64,000 nt of DNA from Gibbula magus (lineage: Eukaryota; Mollusca; Gastropoda; Trochida; Trochidae). Where the stretch lies: contig OW388300.1 in NCBI GenBank assembly GCA_936450465.1, positions 54,526,035-54,590,034 of the forward strand, in the 5' to 3' direction. Under the pieces are notes generated by a model. It saw only the letters and a program-made list of their open reading frames with translations, was not told where the DNA came from and ran no database searches. The translations under genes were made by a program, and so were the position numbers. Shown piece by piece: positions 42,701-47,862 of this stretch (the stretch's first letter is position 1; each line of letters begins with the position of its first letter).

Positions 42701-45700
42701 ACTCTCACATGGTCATGCACAAGCCAGTTTCACAGCACCAAATTTGGATATTCATGATATATGACGATATATGATTGCTTGAAGCTTCGGATCATGACAA
42801 TACAGGGAATGTAAGGAGTATTTTCGATGGGATACAGATATATATATGGATAGATATATACCTATATACCTGCACATGAAGATAGATCTGCTGTACAGCT
42901 GCGTAGCTAAGTATGTGTGATATATAATAAAATGATCAGCCACCCTTAGCCAATATGTAGGTGGACACTGAGGGACACATCTTGCTTGTGAAAGACGTTG
43001 ATGTACCAAATGTGCCAAAAACTGTTAATTAACGTTTGATAGTTTGGTACACATTTCCCTTTCAGTGCTTATCAATCAAATGATACCCATCCTTACTCTT
43101 ACATCAACCAAGCTCTACCAGCCTGATGTTAGCATATATCTGAAATATTTAATCTAACACATACATCATTAACACAGATCCATTGATGTAAAGTAAAATG
43201 AAAGTCTGTTCAAATTTCTGGACAAATTTTAAACAGTCACAATCTAAAGGCATCAAGCATAAATCATATTCACATTTTATAAGAAATTGATAATTGGAAA
43301 CTGGATTATGCACTTGTATTCCCTGACACATTTGCCCTATCAGTCCTACCCGGATTAATTTCGTACCGTTTTTGGTACCAACATACCCGTAACCGTGGCA
43401 ACATGGTAGACTTACTGAAGTAAATGCAGCTGAGAAGCCTGCCTGGCAATATCCCTGCTTGTGATACTGGTCCGAGACCCAGCGCTTGTCTACCTCTAAA
43501 ACAGCCCCATGCAAAACCAGGTGATGAGCAATCGTTAGTAGTAGGAAGAAAGCCAGCAACAATAAACAAACCCTGGGCCACCTGTCTACCAATGGTGCAG
43601 TTATTTTATTTAAATTGAATTTAATTGAATCATGAATTCATTTACTTAAAAGTCTTGAATTCAGATTTATTCAGATTTATTCATTTACTTAAAAGTCTTG
43701 AATTCAGATTTTTCAATTTCATTGATAAATGATAGGTAAAATTGTAAGAATCAGTTAGAGCAGTACCGGTACATAAATATGATCATGATATTTAAATTTC
43801 AGAGTTTTAAATCGAATATTTAAATCAATCTTATTTCAAATATTTAACTTTGAAAAATACATGAGATGTAAAATTGCACTAAAAATGCCCTTTCATCATC
43901 TTCTTCAAATCAACTAATGATTGTAACATCACTCTCAGTCTGAAATCATTTGGCTAACTTTAACATCATGATCCTACTGACATGGACCCATTGGTTGACA
44001 GGTTTTGGCTTTTAAAAGCTTGGATAGGATCATTTTTATTTTACAATAATTTCCTGTTAATGGTAATCGTTCAAGAGTATCCAAGCTTTTAATCCAGGGA
44101 GAAGTGGAAAACAAAAATGATAATTTAAAAAAACAGATAAAAAAACTTTTGAAGATTGCTGCCTTTGAAAATATGAAAAATTAAATGTCGTAACAGACAA
44201 CAAAAATCTTTGTACAGAAATATTTGGTTGCACAATGTTACGGTAAGTCAATTTGACCATGAATCATTATCTTATAGACAGAAAATGAAAACATTAATGA
44301 ATTTTTAAAAAAAGTGTTTTTAAAGAAGGATATTTCCATATGTAAAATATAAAATAAAAGTCAAGAAATGTTATTCCCCTACAAGATTAAAGAAACTAAT
44401 TACTTGTTACATCCGTCAATTAAGGCAGTTGTCTATGTTTTACAGAATCAACAGTGTTTACCAAATTTGATTGACACGTTAATTTCCTTATTCCTAATTC
44501 CAAGACAAATTTTCTGTTCTCAGACGAACTTATTTACCAAAACACGTTGCAAAATTGACTCTGATTTCCGGCGGAGAGTTGACGCTGTCACGTTTGACGG
44601 TCAGATATTTGATTTGAGGCATTAAGTCTGAGAATTACATTCATGAGTCAAATATTGGACATTGAAGAACCCTCAATTTTCGTGTTTGACATGGAGAGGT
44701 TACCCTCTTTGTCAGGAAGTGCCAAATCGGTCGGAGATGGTTCCGATCAATACCAAGAGGTAAATATGTCGTGACCAAGGGAGACAACTCCAGCCGTGAG
44801 TTCCAACACTTGCTGACAGTCTTCCACTCGATGGGCAATAGAAACATGGTTGAATGAAGACGTCCTTTGTTGTTTTTCTCAAAAGATTTAGTGATTACTG
44901 GAACTTCCTTCACAAACAACTTTTACTAAGTTTAACCTTAGCTTTGAGTCCTTAACGCTGAAAATTTTTAAATACTGACCTAAATAATCTTACTGCTTTG
45001 TGAAAGTACCTCCTGTTGATTTACAAGGTTCTTACTTTTTTCTGTATAATTAAGGTTTTATATGAATGAACTTTGACTGATGGGCTGATTGACTGATGGA
45101 CTAACGGAGGTTGGTGCTTATTCCTTTCATCCACAACGCTCATGACAAAACAAAACAAAATTTCAGACTGAAAAATACCTACTTTCACCTCTTCTAAGAG
45201 ACATTGTCCAATATATGAAAGTTTATTGAGTTCTTGGAGCTTAATGCTTTTTGACGGAGGGGAATTGGGGTCACTGCAATCATTTTCTTTTTTTTAAATA
45301 TCCTTAATTGCAATATATTCGCCAATTTTGTTGTAAAAAAATCTTTATTTTTCAGTTATCACTATTTTAAAATAGAATACGGACTGACAGGATGTGGTAT
45401 TTGTTAAAATATTTATTTATTTTGGTATCCAGAGGCAGCCAACTTCATAAACAAAATAAAGAAGAATGAAAATAACAAATAAGTAACAAGTGCAAGACCT
45501 GAAGCATGTGTGGACAGCCAGTAGAACGCTGTACACAGTGCAATCAGCCGTGGAGTTAATACTGAACAAATAACCAATCTAAACATGTTTCAGTTTCTTC
45601 TATGCTCTGACATTAAGTACTGCTATATATCATAATGTTACTTGTAACATAATCACCTGAATATCATACTTTCAACGATTAAAGGTTTTGGTTTAGATAT

Positions 45701-47862
45701 TTTCAGTATCAAAAGTGTTAGGAAGTAAATTTCTACTTTGTTCTATCATCTAACCAAGAGCAATACTATTGAAACATGGTAAAATCATGCTTTCAACTGT
45801 TACTATAAGGCAAAAATAATGGTTTTGAAATAAAAGCCAAAAATACTAAAACATAGGAAGTATCAAAGTGTCTGAAATACCAAAACGTAATTTTAAAATT
45901 ATTTCAAAAACGCAATTGGAATTTGGAATTTAAGACACTTTGTAAATATTTGAGAAAGTTTAGGAGAACTGAAACGAGAGTTCTGTAAGTACCAACCCCA
46001 GGTTAAACTAAATACCTACATCACATGCATATGATTTCTCTCCCTTGAATTCAGTGTATAAGGCAACTCACTCCGCAAGTCATAAAATCACACCAGTCTC
46101 CATCACTGGCTAACTTAAACCTTACTGCATCACTGGCTAATTCAAGCCTTACTGCATTTCGTTTACTTTTCTTTACTGGTATAGCAGTGTGCACTATGAA
46201 TTTCAAGTTCAGTAAGCTGCTACGCCAACACAGAAAAGTTAAGGAAATGTGGCAAGGTTGAAAGTAGCAAGTGATGGAGACTGGTGCAAGATATGACTAG
46301 CCGGGAAAGTTGCGTATACTGCTGTCTACCGTCACCACCCTAATAAGCGCCCTGTTTATTTACCTATGAATATTCAAAGGGGCACTATTTGGATGCACAG
46401 AGCCACATTGTTTGCGCCTGTGTATATAAGAAGGGTATTTGCTATAAAGTACAGCAATCTCTTGTTATCACACTGGCTTTGGTTCTAGAAGAATAGACGC
46501 CATGATAGTTATTGATTTTGACATGACATAAGGATATGTTGTTACCAATGAGTTTGCGAAGGGGCATAAATTTGTTAATAGGGGTGCTTACTAGGGTGGG
46601 AGCACTTATTATGGTGTTGTATGGTAAATACTTAAATACTTGTATACATATATTCATACATTGCTTTAAGCCTATATACTTCTATATATCTATATTCATA
46701 CAGGAGTTTGGAAGAGCACACATCTTCAAGAAAACAGTTTATATGAAAATCAGAAATGTGGCTTTCGAGTTAGATGTATTCTTGCCACTGTTATATTTTA
46801 TTTCACAGAAATGTTACTTGAAAGTTGAATATCACAACCAAAGATTTCTTAATTTTTAGATAATACTCAAATAATATCATATAAAATTTGGACCGAAATG
46901 AAATGACATTTACGGGTATGTGATTTAAACATTGTTTTTGGTGTCTAACAGAAATGAGGCCTAAAATTGGTAATCACATTTGAAGTATTTCTCAGTTTTA
47001 TTCATGAAGTGTACAAATCGAAATCTAACAAAAGAGTTAAATAATATTAAATAAAAATGTTAATAGCAAGTTAAAAGTATAATGTAATTCATAATCAGTA
47101 CTCTTCCATACCCCTTTACATGGTGTGTAAATATATATGTATAGCGATATCATTATATAAGCTTAAAATAACTAACTGAAGTGAAAATATATACATACAT
47201 ACATACATACATACATATAAACATTTGTATAGCGCCAATATCCAGCTAAGCTCAGCTGCTCAAAGCTGATTATTGTGCAGTATGTAGTCATGAACCATAT
47301 CATATACTTTCAAGCAGGATAAATAATCTTATTTCAGCTTAAATATAATTAATGATAATGATTCTACTCTTCATATTAATGATCATAATTAATATCAATT
47401 ATACATAATTAATGATACACTCAAATAGAATTAATTTCAGCTAATGATAACATCAACAACATATCTTATTAAATCATTTCATTTCTTATCAATTTAGAAT
47501 TTAATTGTAAAACAATCACATTTATTTTTATGAATTAATTTTCATCTATTCAGAATGAAATGATTTCAAAAGATTAAACCTTTCAGACTTGAAGAAGACT
47601 TTTTAAATAAAATAAATCAAAATTACAATTTCAATATTCTTTTCATTAATTAAAAATATCCATATGTTGATTTCAAAATATGAAATCATGAACACACATA
47701 TATAAATATATCAACATAAATGTTAGTATTATTGGTATTACCTCGCCGACAAGGGGAGAACTCTTCAGCTTGGGTTGTGGATGCCTTAGAAACATAGCAC
47801 GTCCCTACAGGTTCCCGTTTATCAAATCGTTGTGAGAAATATACATATCTCGGCGCACATGC
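3706..47862 (-). CDS. Integrin alpha subunit, RGD-binding (alphaV/alpha5/PS2-like) class, 5'-partial
   Basis: Type I membrane receptor subunit that pairs with an integrin beta chain to bind extracellular matrix ligands. The coding exons, each checked for splice sites and phase, are complement of 47742-47862, one of 43416-43495 / 42584-42663 / 35657-35721, then 24473-24521, 20759-20887, 20396-20439, 20059-20112, 15800-15852, 15109-15208, 14241-14349, 13625-13813, 13159-13204, 12886-12990, 12452-12507, 11874-12034, 11108-11251, 10755-10822, 10353-10509, 9548-9637, 9253-9332, 8830-8919, 6932-7025, 6191-6355, 5811-5912, 5379-5489, 5018-5128, 4371-4496 and 3706-3798. They join into 909 codons including the stop. 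In the visible protein: propeller calcium sites at residues 119-127, 172-180, 239-247 and 302-310; thigh from about 325; RRKR at 460-463; RTKR at 753-756; membrane segment about 856-878; GFFKR at 880-884. Roughly 120-150 N-terminal residues, including the signal peptide, are outside the window. All introns are GT-AG except one GC-AG. Confidence 0.96.
4073..4253. mobile_element. 181-bp MITE-like element with 5-bp target duplication ACAAG
   Basis: Terminal inverted repeats CAGGGGCGGATCCAG (left) and, on the other strand, CAGGGGCGGATACAG (right). The element is flanked on both sides by ACAAG (4068-4072 and 4254-4258). No coding capacity. Same family as 23327-23468, with degraded relatives near 14134, 14433, 36090 and 57880. 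Confidence 0.85.
4291..4360. repeat. GAGTACTTTA decamer repeat next to a splice donor
   Basis: Three perfect copies then variants (gtacttaagt, gtacttgaga, gtactggagt) reaching within 10 bases of the donor of the membrane exon at 4370. Confidence 0.9.
4371..4496 (-). CDS. Integrin alpha exon: transmembrane segment
   Basis: Residues 837-878. After a short polar stalk, PIEIWIIAVAVSAGLLVLLL begins a hydrophobic helix of about 23 residues that ends LLWW. The exon junction falls exactly at the membrane/cytosol boundary before CGFFKR. Most integrins have LWKCGFFKR; here Lys is replaced by Trp. Confidence 0.96.
5018..5128 (-). CDS. Integrin alpha exon: calf-2, membrane-proximal
   Basis: Residues 800-836. 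NQLQSAMLKSVAFARVISMP then YKLKSVDPTL; matches the A.V.V...PY.L motif preceding the membrane segment. Phase 0 both sides. Confidence 0.92.
5379..5489 (-). CDS. Integrin alpha exon: calf-2, light chain start
   Basis: Residues 763-799. ACTDWCTVIKCTVGTLNPDE has the C...CxxIxCxVGxL pattern that follows the cleavage site and carries the interchain disulfide Cys. Donor AGG|GTATGT. Confidence 0.93.
5811..5912 (-). CDS. Integrin alpha exon: calf-2 with heavy/light chain cleavage site
   Basis: Residues 729-762. Contains RDKGRTKRAAKDKV; RTKR (753-756) sits where RGD-class alpha chains are cut by furin into a heavy and a disulfide-linked light chain. Confidence 0.92.
6191..6355 (-). CDS. Integrin alpha exon: calf-2, LQNLGPSSTETIDLEIYWP
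   Basis: Residues 674-728, phase 0 both sides. NLGPSSTETIDLEIYWPS matches the N.GPS......I.WP motif of integrin calf-2. CRVIFVTPSNSS follows. Confidence 0.94.
6932..7025 (-). CDS. Integrin alpha exon: calf-2
   Basis: Residues 642-673. KSTPEQIIVNTTRARLNREE then ALIRRIEHLYQ. Vertebrate alpha chains have an E..GP.V.H.Y.. motif here; this one is divergent at I-E-H-L-Y-Q but splice sites and phases fit. Confidence 0.88.
8084..8239. repeat. Near-perfect inverted repeat with ~73-bp arms (fold-back element)
   Basis: Left arm from about 8084 to 8157 pairs with 8168-8239 across a ~10-base loop; e.g. TTTTGGTAGACATTTCAAAC on the left and its complement GTTTGAAATGTCTACCAAAA on the right. In the integrin pre-mRNA this would make a very stable hairpin. 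No flanking duplication was found. Confidence 0.9.
8398..8467 (+). repeat. tRNA-derived sequence (SINE head or tRNA pseudogene)
   Basis: Has a good pol III A box (TGGTCTAGTGG) and a perfect T arm GCGGGTTCGATTCCCGC (B box). The acceptor ends do not pair and the anticodon stem is poor, so I do not call a functional tRNA. Differs from the SINE family at 21180 and 50566. Confidence 0.6.
8830..8919 (-). CDS. Integrin alpha exon: calf-1/calf-2
   Basis: Residues 612-642. TNPENYTDTVNNYASVSIPV then TAAADIHISG; the end of calf-1 (…V.A…I.I.G) leading to calf-2. The donor is GG|GTCAGT. Confidence 0.9.
9253..9332 (-). CDS. Integrin alpha exon: calf-1
   Basis: Residues 586-612. TNFTLKVSPRKVMGLEDNL then IFALQVNS; sequons NFT and, across the junction, NST. 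Acceptor TGTCAG, donor CAACAG|GTACTG. Confidence 0.9.
9548..9637 (-). CDS. Integrin alpha exon: calf-1, C...ICELGNP
   Basis: Residues 556-585, phase 0 both sides. VAPVSCDPVRIGDEDLVICE then LGNPLPS is the conserved CxxxxxxxxxxxCxLGNP pattern of calf-1. Confidence 0.93.
10353..10509 (-). CDS. Integrin alpha exon: calf-1
   Basis: Residues 503-555. Encodes a beta-sandwich stretch with KTELEILIMVDNRGEDAFNT, where the L.V.N.GE.A..T pattern is conserved in integrin calf-1. The acceptor TGCACAG|A is fixed by the frame of the preceding exon. Confidence 0.92.
10755..10822 (-). CDS. Integrin alpha exon: thigh/calf, CGPDNVCYPDL
   Basis: Residues 481-503. AQILKNCGPDNVCYPDLVV matches the CGxDxxCxPDL motif at the thigh to calf-1 junction of integrin alpha chains (the disulfide near the knee). 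Confidence 0.93.
11108..11251 (-). CDS. Integrin alpha exon: thigh with extra RRKR site
   Basis: Residues 433-480. RDIQDKLTPIAVDFKFAL is the conserved thigh motif. The following loop holds GRNRRKRD (RRKR at 460-463), a furin-type basic site well before the usual heavy/light-chain cleavage site. Acceptor ATTACAG, donor GAG|GTGAGG. Confidence 0.93.
11874..12034 (-). CDS. Integrin alpha exon: thigh, FDFTWELDTLQRNRSRE
   Basis: Residues 379-432. Encodes the strand FDFTWELDTL, then a charged stretch and WCSSSFAYVL, which leads into RDIQDKLTPI of the next exon, the conserved [DR]xxDKLxPI motif of integrin thigh domains. Confidence 0.92.
12452..12507 (-). CDS. Integrin alpha exon: thigh, LTVYTCVEYTG
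   Basis: 56 nt, residues 360-379. Short Cys-containing exon of the thigh beta-sandwich; phases fit both neighbours (enters needing two bases, leaves with one). Acceptor CTGCAG, donor GTGAGT. Confidence 0.9.
12886..12990 (-). CDS. Integrin alpha exon: start of thigh domain
   Basis: Residues 325-360. TRPVVRVYASLKIDPVTINL is the hallmark first strand of the integrin thigh (RPVVxVxASLxxxP). Donor GCATG|GTTAGT. Confidence 0.93.
13159..13204 (-). CDS. Integrin alpha exon: blade 7 closing strand
   Basis: 46 nt, residues 310-325. Encodes DLLVGAYGSDKAVFLR, the final GAP strand of the propeller, joining to TRPVV in the thigh. Acceptor TTGCAG, donor CTCAG|GTAAAA. Confidence 0.92.
13406..13501. repeat. 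48-bp perfect tandem duplication
   Basis: Two adjacent copies beginning ctacactatccataacgcat and ending ttctattgactcga. Confidence 0.95.
13625..13813 (-). CDS. Integrin alpha exon: blades 6-7, fourth calcium site, GC donor
   Basis: Residues 247-310. DLAVGAPYAGEDKKGAIYIY is highly typical of RGD-class subunits; NFGFSLSGGWDQDGNQYP leads into the fourth calcium loop DQDGNQYPD. The only splice that keeps the frame and the YPDLLVGAYG motif uses CCTG|GCGAGT, a GC rather than GT donor. Confidence 0.93.
14241..14349 (-). CDS. Integrin alpha exon: blade 6, third calcium site
   Basis: Residues 211-247. Includes LDDQSRFGHAITKLG and the calcium loop DINFDGYND, whose last Asp is split with the next exon. 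Acceptor ATTGCAG, donor AATG|GTAAGT. Confidence 0.94.
14350..15108 (-). other. Intron with MITE remnant and long pyrimidine tract
   Basis: 759-nt intron. At about 14431-14480 it has the left end of the cagtgacagatccagggg element family, which runs straight into the CT-rich tract at 14484-14768; the remainder is AT-rich. Confidence 0.8.
14484..14768. repeat. ~285-bp polypyrimidine (CCCCCTCCGCTCT-like) tract
   Basis: Almost uninterrupted C/T on the plus strand with scattered G in a repeated 'ccgctctccccctcc' phrase. The integrin pre-mRNA (minus strand) is therefore G/A-rich with many GGGG runs. Long open frames here on both strands are low-complexity artefacts. Confidence 0.95.
15109..15208 (-). 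CDS. Integrin alpha exon: blade 5-6, RDDVIVGAPLY
   Basis: Residues 177-210. RDDVIVGAPLYADF completes the calcium loop and gives the GAP strand; KGRVFIYYQTAK is the outer strand with the usual GxVxIYxQ pattern. Confidence 0.94.
15209..15799 (-). other. Intron with C-rich repeat remnant
   Basis: 591 nt. Near 15595-15660 'gagcccccttagaataattgtgcatg...' matches the degraded copy at about 3855-3935. Otherwise AT-rich. Confidence 0.65.
15800..15852 (-). CDS. Integrin alpha exon: blade 5, second calcium site (part)
   Basis: Residues 160-177. Encodes VGAYFGYSLAVTDLDGD and the first two bases of Glu; with the next exon it makes DLDGDERDD, the second calcium loop. Donor GATGA|GTGAGT. Confidence 0.94.
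15902..16234 (+). mobile_element. Hairpin-bearing repeat element, copy 1
   Basis: Inverted relative of 52442-52740. Shared landmarks: acccgttgaagatatca at one end, two tgacgtca-like sites, gcaatggagtgtgtcc, and a terminal stem formed by 'gtttaataacatgtttatgaaac' type arms around about 16105-16215, ending ttagtattctctatata. No ORF. Confidence 0.8.
17134..17739. repeat. ~298-bp direct tandem duplication
   Basis: Copy 1 17134-17431, copy 2 17432 to about 17739, nearly identical (one extra T in a run, a couple of substitutions). Recent duplication within the intron. Confidence 0.95.
20059..20112 (-). CDS. Integrin alpha exon: blade 5, two N-glycosylation sequons
   Basis: Residues 142-159, phase 0 on both sides. 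Encodes VAMFNQNLTNIQNITGEQ, with sequons NLT (148) and NIT (154). The ending NITGEQ followed by VGAYFGYS matches the standard [NF]xTGEQxxxYFG junction of integrin alpha blade 5. Confidence 0.93.
20396..20439 (-). CDS. Integrin alpha exon: blade 4-5, DYIVSIPKGELHLGR
   Basis: Residues 127-141, 44 nt. The acceptor CTCACAG supplies AT to complete the Asp of the first calcium loop; the donor is AGG|GTAAGT. It continues the FG-GAP strand of blade 4. Confidence 0.92.
20759..20887 (-). CDS. Integrin alpha exon: blade 4 with first calcium site
   Basis: Residues 84-126. Contains QDDDSYMGFASAVG followed by DFDGDGAED, an FG-GAP calcium loop completed by the next exon. The Asp-Asp-Ser-Tyr-[LM]-Gly motif is where RGD-binding alpha subunits (alphaV, alpha5, alpha8, alphaIIb, PS2) place the Asp that contacts the ligand Arg, which supports an RGD-type receptor. 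Confidence 0.95.
21180..21401 (-). mobile_element. tRNA-derived SINE, minus strand
   Basis: Reading the minus strand from 21401: a tRNA-like head with A box (TAGGCCAGTGGTTAGCG) and B box (GGTTCGAATC), then a body 'gtagagaattgttctac...ggtttgggtgcaatgctaca'. Same family as 50566-50811 and the plus-strand copy at 61455-61810. Confidence 0.85.
23327..23468. mobile_element. 142-bp MITE-like element with 5-bp target duplication CAACC
   Basis: Right end is CCTGGATCCGCCCCTG, left end the degraded CAGTGACAGATCCAGG. Both sides are flanked by CAACC (23322-23326 and 23469-23473). Same termini and same 5-bp duplication length as 4073-4253. Confidence 0.82.
24473..24521 (-). CDS. Integrin alpha exon: blade 3, LLVAAVGSWYWQG
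   Basis: Residues 68-83. Encodes NGKKLLVAAVGSWYWQ, the FG-GAP strand that reads LLxGAPGSxYWQGQ in vertebrate alphaV-type subunits. This is the constitutive acceptor for all three alternative exons (enters phase 0, leaves phase 1). If all three alternatives were skipped, the upstream exon would run into this one out of frame and hit TGA in the next exon. Confidence 0.94.
26781..27346. repeat. 35-bp minisatellite, about 16 copies
   Basis: Unit like CAGTCTGTAGAAGACTTGTC then TCAGGGCCCAGCTTA, with single-base variants. Located in the intron after exon C. Confidence 0.95.
27505..27700 (-). mobile_element. Degraded tRNA-derived SINE
   Basis: Keeps phrases of the SINE family ('gagaaagcctgcaa', 'tggtgaaacctgcat', 'gcattgcacccaaac', 'actgtgctatccagctcc') but with many substitutions and a shortened middle. 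Confidence 0.65.
29121..29405. repeat. ~144-bp imperfect tandem duplication
   Basis: Copies 29121-29264 and 29265 to about 29405 share cttgaaaacaagcctgagtg, 'caattttcaattntgtaggctctatt' and gccagcagtacatgatg phrases. Not open in a shared frame, so not a duplicated exon. Confidence 0.85.
31940..32366. repeat. Degenerate GATGGTGCTGCT minisatellite
   Basis: About 20 or more imperfect ~17-18-bp units of the form 'agatggtgctgctcaa' / 'agataggtgctgctagg'. Confidence 0.85.
32787..32916. repeat. Imperfect ~64-bp tandem duplication
   Basis: Two copies beginning atctacaaccgattacanca and ending accaataagaagtaaa. Confidence 0.8.
34556..34636. repeat. (GAACT)n pentanucleotide repeat
   Basis: About 14-15 copies of gaact/ggact. 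Confidence 0.95.
34915..35305. repeat. 52-bp minisatellite, about 7.5 copies
   Basis: tgggtagatg landmarks recur at 34931, 34983, 35035, 35087, 35139, 35191 and 35243. It ends about 350 bases from exon C. Confidence 0.95.
35657..35721 (-). CDS. Integrin alpha mutually exclusive exon C
   Basis: 65 nt, acceptor after a T-rich tract ending GTGCTAG, donor CAA|GTGAGT. It completes an Ala codon and encodes GRWGFHKQGFCQAG then LSATLSQ. It shares the HK.G.CQAG core and the phases of exons A and B but is five codons shorter at its 5' end, so the loop after PCR is 10 residues, close to vertebrate alphaV and alpha5. Joining it after A or B gives a stop (TGA) within 16 codons. The surrounding bases are GC-richer than the neighbouring intron. 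Confidence 0.85.
36544..36558 (-). other. Candidate 15-nt microexon upstream of exon C
   Basis: On the minus strand a strong polypyrimidine tract and acceptor (TTTCTAATTTCTCTTAG) are followed 15 nt later by a strong donor (CTCAG|GTAAGC). Read in phase 1 it would encode A-R-S-H-S and keep the frame into exon C, making microexon plus C exactly 80 nt, the length of exons A and B. This could be chance: exon C alone already gives a good loop. Only splice signals and length support it. Confidence 0.25.
37898..39150. repeat. 95-bp satellite-like array, ~12 copies, two with a retroelement insertion
   Basis: gactctctatgg landmarks at 37898, 37996, 38091, 38186, 38281, 38376, 38471, 38566, 38661, 38822, 38984 and 39072. 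Spacing is 95 in the regular part; the two intervals of 161-162 carry the same ~66-base insert (see 38735-38960). Confidence 0.95.
38735..38960 (+). mobile_element. Two copies of a short SINE-like insert within the 95-bp array
   Basis: Each insert reads gtgagtgagttattg, 'taacgccacttgggcaatattgcagcc' in part, then attagcggcgaa, and is flanked by tgaggagaagag on both sides, a likely ~12-bp target duplication. Both copies sit at the same place in their repeat units, so one insertion was then copied by array amplification. A related fragment is at about 31037-31062. Confidence 0.75.
39566..39663. repeat. 17-bp repeat GGTTATCAATAGTTATT, about 6 copies
   Basis: Nearly perfect head-to-tail copies with two single-base variants. 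Confidence 0.95.
42584..42663 (-). CDS. Integrin alpha mutually exclusive exon B
   Basis: 80 nt, the same length and phases as exon A. The acceptor is CTTCAATCAG and the donor AAT|GTAAGT. It completes an Ala codon and encodes VDRLAVSDQFHK followed by HGFCQAGMAASISN, identical to exon A at 14 of 26 positions by eye. The intron between A and B is 752 nt, as expected for a tandem exon duplication. Joining A to B would read CGG TGG ACC GAC TAG, an immediate stop, so the two cannot be used together. Confidence 0.88.
43416..43495 (-). CDS. Integrin alpha mutually exclusive exon A
   Basis: 80 nt, acceptor TTTTAG, donor TCA|GTAAGT. It completes a Glu codon and adds 26 residues beginning VDKRWVSDQYHK, then QGYCQAGFSAAFTS. 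It joins the upstream PCRR exon (phase 1) to the downstream NGKKLLVAAVG exon (phase 0) to give a normal integrin blade-3 sequence. It is the first of three homologous copies in transcription order. Compared with vertebrate alphaV, the stretch between PCR and G[FY]C is about six residues longer. Confidence 0.92.
46091..46286. mobile_element. 196-bp element with terminal inverted repeats
   Basis: Left end CACCAGTCTCCATCACT, right end its complement AGTGATGGAGACTGGTG, with further imperfect pairing (taacttaaaccttactgc versus gcaaggttgaaagtagca). Fragments resembling it occur near 21080-21170 and 59740-59850. No clear target duplication. Confidence 0.7.
47742..47862 (-). CDS. Integrin alpha exon: propeller blade 2-3 (ACAPRY...SPCRR), most upstream exon seen
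   Basis: Encodes visible residues 1-40 plus one base. It starts after TTTCAG with ACAPRYVYFS and contains REPVGTC and FSPCRR, the usual alphaV/alpha5/alpha8 signature of the second to third propeller blade. It ends in phase 1 at G|GTAATA. Its last Cys (in PCRR) is expected to form a disulfide with the Cys in the following alternative exon. Upstream sequence must exist because the exon begins mid-blade. Confidence 0.93.

Larger units (their letters stand above)
42664..47741 (-). other. Introns between exons A/B (752 nt) and upstream of A (4.2 kb)
   Basis: 42664-43415 is plain sequence with no array. 43496-47741 is AT-rich, with a 43-bp duplication at about 43638-43712, an element with inverted ends at 46091-46286, and a TACA microsatellite at about 47187-47216. 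No exon signature seen in either. Confidence 0.75.

Noticed and set aside
43149..43592. 147-codon open frame reading through exon A as a membrane protein
   Set aside because: Only 43416-43495 is coding; the hydrophobic start is the upstream intron with its polypyrimidine tract translated.
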